A stretch of 64,000 bases of DNA from Streptomyces sp. NRRL S-1022 (GTDB lineage Bacteria > Actinomycetota > Actinomycetes > Streptomycetales > Streptomycetaceae), in the NCBI RefSeq assembly GCF_000720135.1, contig NZ_JOIU01000031.1, positions 1 through 64,000 on the forward strand, read 5' to 3'. Position numbers and translations under genes: made by a program. Under the pieces are notes generated by a model, which had not been told where the DNA came from, did no database searches, and saw only the letters and a list, made by a program, of their open reading frames with translations. Positions 18,316 to 25,630 of this stretch are shown here, one piece after another (position 1 is the first letter of the stretch; each line of letters opens with the position of its first letter).

Positions 18316-19029
18316 ATGACTGCCTCCGCCTCCGACGCGCCCACGGACTCGCCGGCCGCCGGCCGCGGTCCCGTCGCGCTCCCCCTGCCGCACCCGGTCA
18401 AACCGCACCTGCGCGGCTGGCTGCACCTCGGCATGTTCCCGGCCGTACTCGTCGCGGGCCTCGTGCTCACCGCCCTCGCCGACTCGACCAGAGGCCGCAT
18501 CGCCTGCAGCGTCTACGCCCTGACGGCCTGTCTCCTGTTCGGCGTGAGCGCGCTGTACCACCGCGGTAACTGGAGCCCCCGGATGGACGGCGTGCTGCGC
18601 CGCCTCGACCACGCCAACATCTTCCTGATCATCGCGGGCACCTACACGCCGCTGACGATGCTGCTCCTGCCCGGCGCCAAGGGCCAGTGGCTGCTGTGGG
18701 GCATCTGGGCCGCCGCGGCGGCGGGCATAGTGTTCCGCGTCTTCTGGGTCGGCGCCCCGCGCTGGCTGTACACGCCGTGCTACCTGGCGATGGGCTGGGC
18801 GGCCGTCTTCTTCCTGCCCGACTTCCTGCACGCGGGCGGCGTCGCCGTCCTGGTCCTGGTGGTCGTCGGCGGGCTGCTCTACAGCGCCGGCGGCGTGATC
18901 TACGGCATCAAGCGCCCGAACCCCTCCCCGCGCTGGTTCGGCTTCCACGAGGTCTTCCACTCGTTCACGCTCGCCGCGTTCGTCGTCCACTACGTCGGCA
19001 TCTCGCTGGTGGCGTACCAGCACGCGTAA
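18316..19029 (+). CDS. Hemolysin III / PAQR-family membrane protein
   Basis: 237 residues with seven hydrophobic segments. Conserved family residues: FGVSALYHRGNW (near residue 80), LDHANIFLIIAGTYTPL, and the C-terminal EVFHSFTLAAFVVHYVG with two His that, with the first His, form the metal site of PAQR/YqfA proteins. Physiological role in bacteria is poorly defined. An in-frame ATG at 18307 would add three residues; neither start has a strong ribosome site. Confidence 0.88.
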   Translation: MTASASDAPTDSPAAGRGPVALPLPHPVKPHLRGWLHLGMFPAVLVAGLVLTALADSTRGRIACSVYALTACLLFGVSALYHRGNWSPRMDGVLRRLDHANIFLIIAGTYTPLTMLLLPGAKGQWLLWGIWAAAAAGIVFRVFWVGAPRWLYTPCYLAMGWAAVFFLPDFLHAGGVAVLVLVVVGGLLYSAGGVIYGIKRPNPSPRWFGFHEVFHSFTLAAFVVHYVGISLVAYQHA

Positions 19030-19050
19030 CCCCGCTCGATCGGCTCCCCG

Positions 19051-19082
19051 CGGCCACGGCTCGTCCGAGCCGTGGCCGTTTT
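19051..19082 (+). terminator. Rho-independent terminator after the hemolysin III gene
   Basis: CGGCCACGGCT and AGCCGTGGCCG form a perfect 11-bp stem (extendable at the loop) followed directly by TTTT. It begins 22 bases past the stop codon. Confidence 0.9.
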
Positions 19083-19144
19083 CCGTTTCCTGCGGCCGGC
19101 GCCGCGTCGGAGCAGCCCGGTGCCGCCACGGCCGATGCCGGACA

Positions 19145-19786
19145 ATGACCGGCATGACGCCCGCACGTTCCCCCCTCTCCCCCGCCGGCCGCCCCCAGCT
19201 GGGCCTGCGGGAACGCAAGAAGATCAAGACCCGTGAGGCGATCCGCGCCGCGACCTACGCGCTGATCAAGGAACAGGGCTACGACGCCACGACGATCGAG
19301 CAGATCGCCGACCGGGCCGAGGTGTCGCCGTCGACCGTCTTCCGCTACTTCCCGGCCAAGGAGGACATCGTCCTCACGGACGAGTACGACCCGCTGATGC
19401 TGGAGGAGCTGCGCGCCCGGCCCGCGGAGGAGTCGTGGACGGACTCGGTGCGGTACGTGATGCACAAGGCCCTCGACGCGATGACGGCCGAGGACGCCGA
19501 GGTGGTCCGGGTGCGGGCGCGCCTCGCCGTCCAGGTCCCCGCCGTGCGTTCCCGGATGGCCGAGAGCATGGCGGAGACCGGGCGCCTGCTCCGCGTGGCC
19601 CTCGCCGAGCGCTCCGGCCTGGCCCCCGACGGCCTCGACGTGCGCGTGTACGTGACGGCCCTCGTCGGCGGACTGATGGAGGCCAACCTGACCTGGGCGG
19701 AGAACGGCTGCGAGGACGACCTCGGCGCCATGGTGGACCGCGCCCTGGACGTCCTGGAGCACGGCCTCCCCCTCGGGAAACCCTGA
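19145..19786 (+). CDS. TetR/AcrR-family transcriptional regulator
   Basis: 213 residues. Residues about 20-70 are a canonical TetR helix-turn-helix (TREAIRAATYALIKEQGYDATTIEQIADRAEVSPSTVFRYFPAKEDI, quoted in parts: IEQIADRAEVSPSTVFRYF). The C-terminal domain is helical with a ligand pocket of unknown specificity. ATG 19145 or 19154. It precedes the Mut7-C gene by 34 bases, possibly co-transcribed. No obvious regulatory target nearby. Confidence 0.88.
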   Translation: MTGMTPARSPLSPAGRPQLGLRERKKIKTREAIRAATYALIKEQGYDATTIEQIADRAEVSPSTVFRYFPAKEDIVLTDEYDPLMLEELRARPAEESWTDSVRYVMHKALDAMTAEDAEVVRVRARLAVQVPAVRSRMAESMAETGRLLRVALAERSGLAPDGLDVRVYVTALVGGLMEANLTWAENGCEDDLGAMVDRALDVLEHGLPLGKP

Positions 19787-19819
19787 GGCCGCGGCCCGCT
19801 CCCGTGACATCCTGACCGG

Positions 19820-20542
19820 GTGAACGGTCCCGAGATCCACGTCGAGTTCGCCCCCGAGCTGGCCCTGTTCGTCCCGCGTGCGCCGCACCGGACACTCGTC
19901 ACGGACGGCGTCTCGTCCCTCGGCCACGTCGTCGAGTCCCTCGGGGTTCCGCTCACCGAGGTCGGCACGCTGGTCGTGAACGGCCGCGCGGTCCCGCCCT
20001 CGCACGTCCCCGCGGCGGCCGAGCGGATCGTCGTCCGGCCGGTGGAGCGGCCCCAGCGGGTGCCCGGCGCGCCCCTCCGCTTCCTCCTCGACGTCCACCT
20101 CGGCACCCTGGCCCGCCGGCTGCGGCTGCTCGGCGTGGACACGGCGTACGAGTCGACGGACATCGGCGACCCGGCGCTCGCCGCCCGCTCGGCGGCCGAG
20201 AAGCGGGTCATGCTCAGCCGGGACCGGGGCCTGCTGCGCCGCCGGGAACTGTGGGCCGGCGCGTTCGTCTACAGCACCCGCCCCGACGACCAGCTCCACG
20301 ACGTCCTCGACCGCTTCGCCCCCGAACTGCGCCCCTGGACCCGCTGCACCGCCTGTAACGGCCTGCTGAAGGAGGCCACCAAGGAGGAGGTCGCCGACCA
20401 GCTCAAGGGCGGCACCCAGCGGTCGTACGACGTCTTCGCCCAGTGCACGGCCTGCGGCCGGGCGTACTGGAAGGGCGCGCACCACGACCAGCTGGAGGCG
20501 GTCGTGGAACGAGCCCTGAGCATGCGCACCCGGAGCGGCTGA
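19820..20542 (+). CDS. Mut7-C RNase-domain protein with N-terminal ubiquitin-like domain
   Basis: 240 residues in two parts. Residues 1-75 resemble a MoaD/ThiS-like 'Mut7-C ubiquitin' domain (IHVEFAPELALFVP...VVNGRAVPP). Residues about 85-235 are the Mut7-C PIN-like domain (FLLDVHLGTLARRLRLLGVD, VMLSRDRGLLRRRE) closed by a zinc ribbon with two CxxC pairs (CTACNGLL and CTACGRAYWKG). PIN-like domains usually cleave RNA; the bacterial target is unknown. GTG start 19820. Confidence 0.88.
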   Translation: MNGPEIHVEFAPELALFVPRAPHRTLVTDGVSSLGHVVESLGVPLTEVGTLVVNGRAVPPSHVPAAAERIVVRPVERPQRVPGAPLRFLLDVHLGTLARRLRLLGVDTAYESTDIGDPALAARSAAEKRVMLSRDRGLLRRRELWAGAFVYSTRPDDQLHDVLDRFAPELRPWTRCTACNGLLKEATKEEVADQLKGGTQRSYDVFAQCTACGRAYWKGAHHDQLEAVVERALSMRTRSG

Positions 20543-20579
20543 GCACGCCGGTCCGGTCCTCGGCCGCGCCTGACCCGCG

Positions 20580-22613
20580 TCAGCGGGCGGTCAGCTTCTC
20601 CCGGAGGGCCGACGGGTCCGTCACCGGCAGGTCGCAGACGAAGCCGCGGCAGACGTACGCGGTCGGTGCACCGCCGACGAGTGTGCGGCCGGCGAGCAGC
20701 GGGAACTCGTCGCTGCCGGGGGTGCCGCAGGCGACGACGGCACCCGGGGCATCACCCAGCAGCGCCGTACGGTGCAGGGCCGCCGTCCGCTCGTCGGCCG
20801 GGTCCGGTCCGACGACCGCCACCTCGCGCGGACCGTCGAGCAGCGCCTCCGCGGCGGCCAGCCCCCACCCGATGAACCGGGGCACCCGCGGCCCGAGCGT
20901 CTTCACGATCCCCAGCGCCCGCTCGGCGGCGCTCCGGTGCGCCTCGGAGCCGGTGTGGGCCGCGTAGCCCAGCAGCGCGCCGGCCGCGGCGGTCCAGCCG
21001 GAGGGCGCCGCGTTGTCGGTGGGGTCCTGGGGCCGGCGGATGAGCTGCTCGGCGTCGGAGGCGGTGTCGAACAGGGCACCGGTCTCCGGGTCGGTGAAGC
21101 GGGCGAGGACCTGGTCGAGGAGCAGCCCGGCGAAGTCGAGCCAGACGCCCTCACCGGTCACGGAGGCGAGTGCGAGGAAGCCCTCGGCGACGTCGGCGTA
21201 GTCCTCCAGCACGCCGGCGTTGGGGCCGACCCGGCCGTCCTTGCTGGTGCGGGCGAGCCGGGCGTGTTCGTCGAGGTGGACGCGGACGAGCAGGTCGGCG
21301 GCGCCGACGGCGGCCTCGGTCAGGTCGGGCCGGCCGAAGTACGCGCCGGTCTCGGCGAGCGCGGCGACGGCGAGCCCGTTCCAGGCGGCGACGACCTTGT
21401 CGTCCCGGCCGGGCGCGGCCCGCCGCGCCCGGGCGTCGAGCAGCCTGCGCTTGACGGACTCGACCTTGTCGGCTTCGAAGACGCCTTCCGTCTGCGGGAG
21501 CTGGAGCACGGACTGCCCGTGCTCGAACGTGCCCTCGTCGGTCACCCCGAAGTACTGGGCGGCGAGTTCGGCGTCCTCGCCGAGGACCTCGCGGAGCTGT
21601 CCGGGCGTCCACGCGTAGTACGCCCCTTCCACGTGCCGTCCGGTCCCGTCGTCGCTGTCGGCGTCGAGCGCGGAGGCGAACCCTCCCTCCGGGGTGCGCA
21701 GTTCGCGGACGAGGAAGTCGGCGGTCTCCAGCGCGACGCGCCGGGCGAGATCCGATCCGGTGGCCCGCCACAGGTGCGCGTACACCCGGCACAGCAGGGC
21801 GTTGTCGTACAGCATCTTCTCGAAGTGCGGCACGATCCAGTCACGGTCGACGGAGTACCGGGCGAACCCGCCGCCGAGCTGGTCGTAGATACCGCCCCGG
21901 GCCATCCGCTCGCACGTGTCCTGGGCCATCTGCAGCGCGCCCTCGGCGCCGGTGCGGGCATGGTGCCGCAGCAGGAACTCCAGCACCATGGACGGCGGGA
22001 ACTTGGGCGCGCCGCCGAATCCGCCGCGCTGCGGGTCGTACTCGCGGGTGAGGCCGAGGAGGGCCTGGGCGAGTTCCTGCTCGCCGGGCGCCTCCGCGGC
22101 CTGCCGGACGATCTCCCGCTGGGCCAGGTCGCGGACGATCTTCCCGGCGACCTCGCTGACCTCGTCGTGCCGGGTGGTCCAGGCCTGCTGGACGCCCTCC
22201 AGCACCTGCCGGAAGGACGGCATGCCGTGCCGCGGGGCGGGCGGGAAGTAGGTGCCGAAGTAGAACGGTTCCGCGTCGGGCGTGAGGAAGACGGTCATGG
22301 GCCACCCGCCCTGCCCGGTGGCGGCCTGTACGGCCTCCATGTAGACGGCGTCCACGTCGGGCCGCTCCTCGCGGTCGACCTTGACGCTGACGAAGTGCTC
22401 GTTGAGGTAGTCGGCGGTGGTCCGGTCCTCGAAGGACTCGTGCGCCATGACATGGCACCAGTGGCAGCTGCTGTACCCGACGCTCAGCAGCACGGGTTTG
22501 CCGGTCCTGCGGGCCTCCTCGAAGGCCTCGACGGACCACGGCCACCAGTCGACGGGGTTGTCGGCGTGCTGGAGCAGGTACGGGGACGTCTCATGGGCCA
22601 GTCGATTCGCCAT
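20580..22613 (-). CDS. DUF255/YyaL-type thioredoxin-domain protein
   Basis: 677 residues. N-terminal thioredoxin-like domain with [17 protein letters not shown] (redox CHWC near residue 50), then an (alpha/alpha)6-barrel-like region seen in N-acylglucosamine-2-epimerase relatives ([32 protein letters not shown]). This matches the SPATA20/YyaL family (length 650-720), whose function is unresolved. It marks the left core-genome neighbour of the biosynthetic cluster; its start faces the SARP gene across 297 bp. Confidence 0.92.
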   Translation of the reverse strand: MANRLAHETSPYLLQHADNPVDWWPWSVEAFEEARRTGKPVLLSVGYSSCHWCHVMAHESFEDRTTADYLNEHFVSVKVDREERPDVDAVYMEAVQAATGQGGWPMTVFLTPDAEPFYFGTYFPPAPRHGMPSFRQVLEGVQQAWTTRHDEVSEVAGKIVRDLAQREIVRQAAEAPGEQELAQALLGLTREYDPQRGGFGGAPKFPPSMVLEFLLRHHARTGAEGALQMAQDTCERMARGGIYDQLGGGFARYSVDRDWIVPHFEKMLYDNALLCRVYAHLWRATGSDLARRVALETADFLVRELRTPEGGFASALDADSDDGTGRHVEGAYYAWTPGQLREVLGEDAELAAQYFGVTDEGTFEHGQSVLQLPQTEGVFEADKVESVKRRLLDARARRAAPGRDDKVVAAWNGLAVAALAETGAYFGRPDLTEAAVGAADLLVRVHLDEHARLARTSKDGRVGPNAGVLEDYADVAEGFLALASVTGEGVWLDFAGLLLDQVLARFTDPETGALFDTASDAEQLIRRPQDPTDNAAPSGWTAAAGALLGYAAHTGSEAHRSAAERALGIVKTLGPRVPRFIGWGLAAAEALLDGPREVAVVGPDPADERTAALHRTALLGDAPGAVVACGTPGSDEFPLLAGRTLVGGAPTAYVCRGFVCDLPVTDPSALREKLTAR

Positions 22614-22830
22614 ACCCCCATCCTGCCGCAGCCCGGCGCACCGGGGACGTCAGGCCCGGACGGCGACCTCGCGTTTCGCGACCGGCGGGCGCGGCGGTCC
22701 GGCCCTCCGGGGCGCGGGGCGGGAGGCGGGACCGGAACCACGCGAATCACCCCGGGCCGACGAATCGGGCGGCAGCCTGTGACCGGCCTGTAGGGCAACC
22801 TCTGGTCTTCCTCAAATTCCAGTCCATGGT

Positions 22831-22859
22831 TTGACCTCCACGTCGGCGCAGACCATGAT
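22831..22859 (+). promoter_or_regulatory. Candidate vegetative promoter of the SARP gene
   Basis: TTGACC (22831-22836), 17-bp spacer, CATGAT (22854-22859), then 51 bp to the GTG start. The -35 is near consensus and the -10 keeps the key A2 and T6. No heptamer repeat of the SARP-box type is seen here, so positive self-control is not evident. Confidence 0.45.
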
Positions 22860-22910
22860 CGCTGGACCTCCACGGGGGAGGATGGGTAATCCGAACGGGG
22901 GTCGGGGGAC

Positions 22911-23708
22911 GTGAAATTCCTTATTCTTGGACCGGTTGAGATAGAGACTCAGGACGGTCGGCAGGTAGCGCCGAGGGCACTCAAGCTTCGTGCGCTTCTC
23001 GCTTATTTGTGCGCCCACAGCGGTGAAGTCGTATCGACCACCCGGCTCACCGAAGCCCTCTGGTCGGGCGCGCCGCCCAGAACGGCGCTGACCGCCCTGC
23101 ACGTCTATGTGTCCAAGCTGCGGCAGTATCTCCAGTCGATCGGGCTGGATGCCGCCGCGGTGATAACGACACAGCCTCCCGGTTACCGATTCAACCTGGA
23201 CGGCCACGACCTGGACCTGAAGCAGTTCGAGGAGATGGTGTCCCGGGCTACGGAACTGAACGCCCTGGGTTGCAAGGAAGAGGCCTCCGCCGCGCTGAAC
23301 TCCGCGATGTCGCTGTGGCGCGGGCGGGCCGTCGACGACCTGCGTTCCATCTCGGCATTCGATGCCGTCGGACAGTGCCTGGACGAGCGGCAGACCTTCG
23401 CCCACACGCAGCGCTTCGAGATCGAACTCGAACTCGGCAACCACAAGGCGATCATCGGTGAGATCCACTCGCTGATAGCCGAGCATCCGACCTGGGAGAG
23501 CCTCTACGAGTACCTCATGGTGGCGCTCTACCGGTCGGGCCGCACGGTGGAAGCCCTCGCCGCGTACGGACGGATCCGCAAGGCGATGGTCCAGGACCTG
23601 GGGGTGGAGCCGGGGCCCCGCGTGCAGCGTCTGCACCAGGCCGTCCTCTCCCACGACCCCACGCTCGGCCTCGGCCAGGACGCGGGCTACCTGAGACTCA
23701 CCTCGTGA
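22911..23708 (+). CDS. SARP-family pathway-specific activator
   Basis: 265 residues, the size of small SARPs such as ActII-4 and RedD. Residues 1-95 form an OmpR-like winged helix (KFLILGPVEIETQDGRQV; LRALLAYLCAHSGEVVS; LTALHVYVSKLRQYL). Residues about 100-250 are the BTAD all-helical domain (LDLKQFEEMV; VEALAAYGRIRKAMVQDLG). SARPs bind 11-bp-spaced heptamers and recruit polymerase, and two such sites occur at the heads of both acyl operons in this window. The first about 35 codons are AT-richer than neighbours. GTG start 22911. Confidence 0.93.
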   Translation: MKFLILGPVEIETQDGRQVAPRALKLRALLAYLCAHSGEVVSTTRLTEALWSGAPPRTALTALHVYVSKLRQYLQSIGLDAAAVITTQPPGYRFNLDGHDLDLKQFEEMVSRATELNALGCKEEASAALNSAMSLWRGRAVDDLRSISAFDAVGQCLDERQTFAHTQRFEIELELGNHKAIIGEIHSLIAEHPTWESLYEYLMVALYRSGRTVEALAAYGRIRKAMVQDLGVEPGPRVQRLHQAVLSHDPTLGLGQDAGYLRLTS

Positions 23709-23715
23709 CGGACCG

Positions 23716-23758
23716 CCGGTAGACAGTGTCCACTCACGTGATAGACACTGTCTACCGG
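23716..23758. promoter_or_regulatory. Perfect 15-bp inverted repeat: TetR-type operator or SARP terminator
   Basis: CCGGTAGACAGTGTC (23716-23730) and GACACTGTCTACCGG (23744-23758) are exact complements separated by 13 bases. The right arm with its flank contains the 13-bp palindrome TAGACACTGTCTA (23742-23754), and the left arm holds a one-mismatch version, so two adjacent TetR-like operator sites are also present. It begins 8 bp after the SARP stop and ends 8 bp before the ATG of a TetR remnant with a good ribosome site. Confidence 0.75.
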
Positions 23759-23766
23759 GAGGTGTC

Positions 23767-24015
23767 ATGGGCGATGCCCTGGGGGAGCAGCTGCCGGCGT
23801 GCGCCCTGCAGATCGTGTCGGAGGACGGCGTCGAATCGGTCCCGCCGCGCGCCATCGGCCGTCGGGCAGGGGTTTCGCACACGTTGACGGTCCGGCGCGA
23901 CCGCGCGGTCGCCGCGTGCGGAGCGGGCTCGACCGCGACGGAGCGGCTGCACGCGGCGGTGCTCGCCTACGTGGAGTTCGCGCCGGCCGCTGGAGGATGC
24001 TCTCGCCGCCGCTCC
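23767..24015 (+). pseudogene. Remnant of a TetR-family regulator
   Basis: From ATG 23767 (GGGAGGTG upstream) the frame reads LPACALQIVSEDGVESV then RAIGRRAGVSHTLTV, a recognisable TetR helix-turn-helix, then ERLHAAVLAYVEFAPAA, which matches the start of a TetR C-terminal domain. The residues expected between them (the YRHF-x-KEALL region and about 20 more) are missing or scrambled, and the ligand domain is lost. The open frame runs on to 24450 antiphase to the PlsC gene and is not meaningful. A palindrome of operator type sits directly upstream, as for a self-regulated tetR gene. Confidence 0.7.
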
Positions 24016-24076
24016 GAAAGCGTTCGGAATCGTTCCGGAACCCAAGAACCGACGGTCAGCGACATCAAGGAAAACA

Positions 24077-24748
24077 GTGCTGCTTCACTCTGTGGTGAGA
24101 CTGGTGGCTGCCCCGCTGGTACGCCTTGTCTATCGGCCCGTGGTCGAGGGGAGGGAGAACGTCCCGCACAGCGGACCCGTCATTCTCGCCGCCAATCACC
24201 TCTCGTTCATCGACAGTGTCGTCATTCCCTTGGTGGCACCGCGTCCGGTCGCCTTCCTGGCAAAGGCGGAATACTTCCGGAAGAGAGGCGTCAAAGGCCG
24301 CATGACGGCGGCGGCGTTCGCGGCCCTCGGTGCGGTCCCCGTCGAACGCGGAACCCACCGCGCCGCAAAGGACTCCCTGGAGTTGGCGCGCCGCATACTG
24401 TCCGACGGAAAAGCCTTCGGAATCTACCCGGAAGGCAGCAGGTCGCGTGACGGAAGGCTTTACCGTGGGCGCACGGGGGTGGCCTGGCTCGCTTTTTCCA
24501 CAGGTGCTCCAGTCGTACCCGTCGCCCTCGTCGGCACGGACCGCATCCAACCTGTCGGGGCCCGGCTGCCTCGTATCAGGCGAATCACCGTGCGATTCGG
24601 TGAGCCATTGCGGCCCGCGAGCCCCGGTCCTTCGGTCCCTGCCGCGCAGGCCCGGCGAATGGCCACCGACGAGATCATGAGTGCCATTCAGGCCCTCTCC
24701 GGCCAGGAGGCAATTGCCTGTTACAACGACATCGCGCCGGCCGCATGA
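24077..24748 (+). CDS. PlsC-type 1-acylglycerol-3-phosphate acyltransferase, cluster copy 1
   Basis: 223-residue LPLAT/PlsC protein. His41 and Asp46 of NHLSFIDS form the HX4D catalytic motif. YPEGSRSRDGRLYRGRTG is the phosphate-binding EGTRS-type motif, and VPVALVGTDRI is motif IV. It would move an acyl group from ACP or CoA to a hydroxyl of a glycerol-phosphate-like (or phosphonate-containing) acceptor. GTG 24077 has AAGGA five bases upstream. It overlaps the PPTase gene by ATGA. A second PlsC lies at 38950; core lipid synthesis does not need either, so both are probably cluster enzymes. Confidence 0.9.
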   Translation: MLLHSVVRLVAAPLVRLVYRPVVEGRENVPHSGPVILAANHLSFIDSVVIPLVAPRPVAFLAKAEYFRKRGVKGRMTAAAFAALGAVPVERGTHRAAKDSLELARRILSDGKAFGIYPEGSRSRDGRLYRGRTGVAWLAFSTGAPVVPVALVGTDRIQPVGARLPRIRRITVRFGEPLRPASPGPSVPAAQARRMATDEIMSAIQALSGQEAIACYNDIAPAA

Positions 24749-25485
24749 CCGCGCCGCCCGGTGCTCCCACGACAACCCTGGCCAAAGCTCCGGAAGTGCT
24801 GCTGGGCGCGCCACGCGCCGACTCCTTCACGGCTTTCGGCCGTCGTGTGGACATCTGGGTGGCGGAGATCGGCGCTCCGCCCGGTGCCGGCCGCCTGCGG
24901 TCGGGGGAACTGCTCTCGCGTGCGGACGCGGAGCGTGCGGCCCGGATCGCCGCCCCCGGCGGCCGGGCGCGGTTCACCGGGGGACGGGCACTCGCGCGCT
25001 GGGTGCTCGCCGTCCGCCTGGGTTGCCTTCCCGCCGAGGTTCCGATCGTCACCGGTCCGGGCGGACGGCCCGAACTGGCCGGCGGGGGCCGGTCACCGGC
25101 CCACGGACAGGCATCGGAACGAATCGACTTCAACGTGTCGCACTCCGGGAACCAGGTCGCGGTCGTCCTGGCGCGCGGGCTGCGGGTCGGGATCGACATC
25201 GAGCGGGTCGTCGAGCGGGACAGTGCGGCCGACGTGGCGGACCGGGTGTTCTCCGTGGCGGAGCGAGAGCTGCTCAGGCGCACGCCGAGGGCTGCTTACC
25301 CGGCTCGCTGGTACCGGATCTGGACCACTCGGGAAGCCTATGTGAAAGCGCGGGGCACAGGTCTGAGCGGCATCACGGCCGACCTGCCGGCGCTCGGCAC
25401 GTCCTGGCTCGCCCACGGGGTGCGCGGCGTCCCACGGGACTACGCGGCCACCGCGGTGGCATGCCGCACGGACCCGCGGGTGTGA
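24745..25485 (+). CDS. Sfp-type 4'-phosphopantetheinyl transferase
   Basis: 246 residues. Key motifs: IDFNVSHSGNQVAV, RVGIDIERV (Mg-binding Asp and Glu), FSVAERELL and WTTREAYVKARGTGL (WxxKEA-like with the invariant Lys). It loads the phosphopantetheine arm from CoA onto carrier proteins; the two ACPs at 37861 and 39859 are the obvious clients. Start ATG overlaps the PlsC stop (ATGA). It converges with the flavoprotein gene across 145 bp. Confidence 0.93.
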   Translation: MTAPPGAPTTTLAKAPEVLLGAPRADSFTAFGRRVDIWVAEIGAPPGAGRLRSGELLSRADAERAARIAAPGGRARFTGGRALARWVLAVRLGCLPAEVPIVTGPGGRPELAGGGRSPAHGQASERIDFNVSHSGNQVAVVLARGLRVGIDIERVVERDSAADVADRVFSVAERELLRRTPRAAYPARWYRIWTTREAYVKARGTGLSGITADLPALGTSWLAHGVRGVPRDYAATAVACRTDPRV

Positions 25486-25630
25486 GGGAGAAGAGGCGTC
25501 GCGTGCCCTCGTCCGGTGCCTGCGAGCCCGGCGCACGAGCGCAGGCCGCCTCGCACGACGCGGTGGTGGCAGGGCGAGGAGGCGGCGGAGGACACGCGGT
25601 CCCCCGGTCGCCCCCGACCGTGCCGTGCCG

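Noticed and set aside
20772..22793. 673-codon open frame on the plus strand
   Set aside because: Antisense to the DUF255 gene, whose CHWC thioredoxin motif and full-length match are decisive.
23767..24450. Full 227-codon ORF from the TetR remnant start
   Set aside because: Only the first about 80 codons resemble TetR; the remainder runs out of phase through the PlsC gene.
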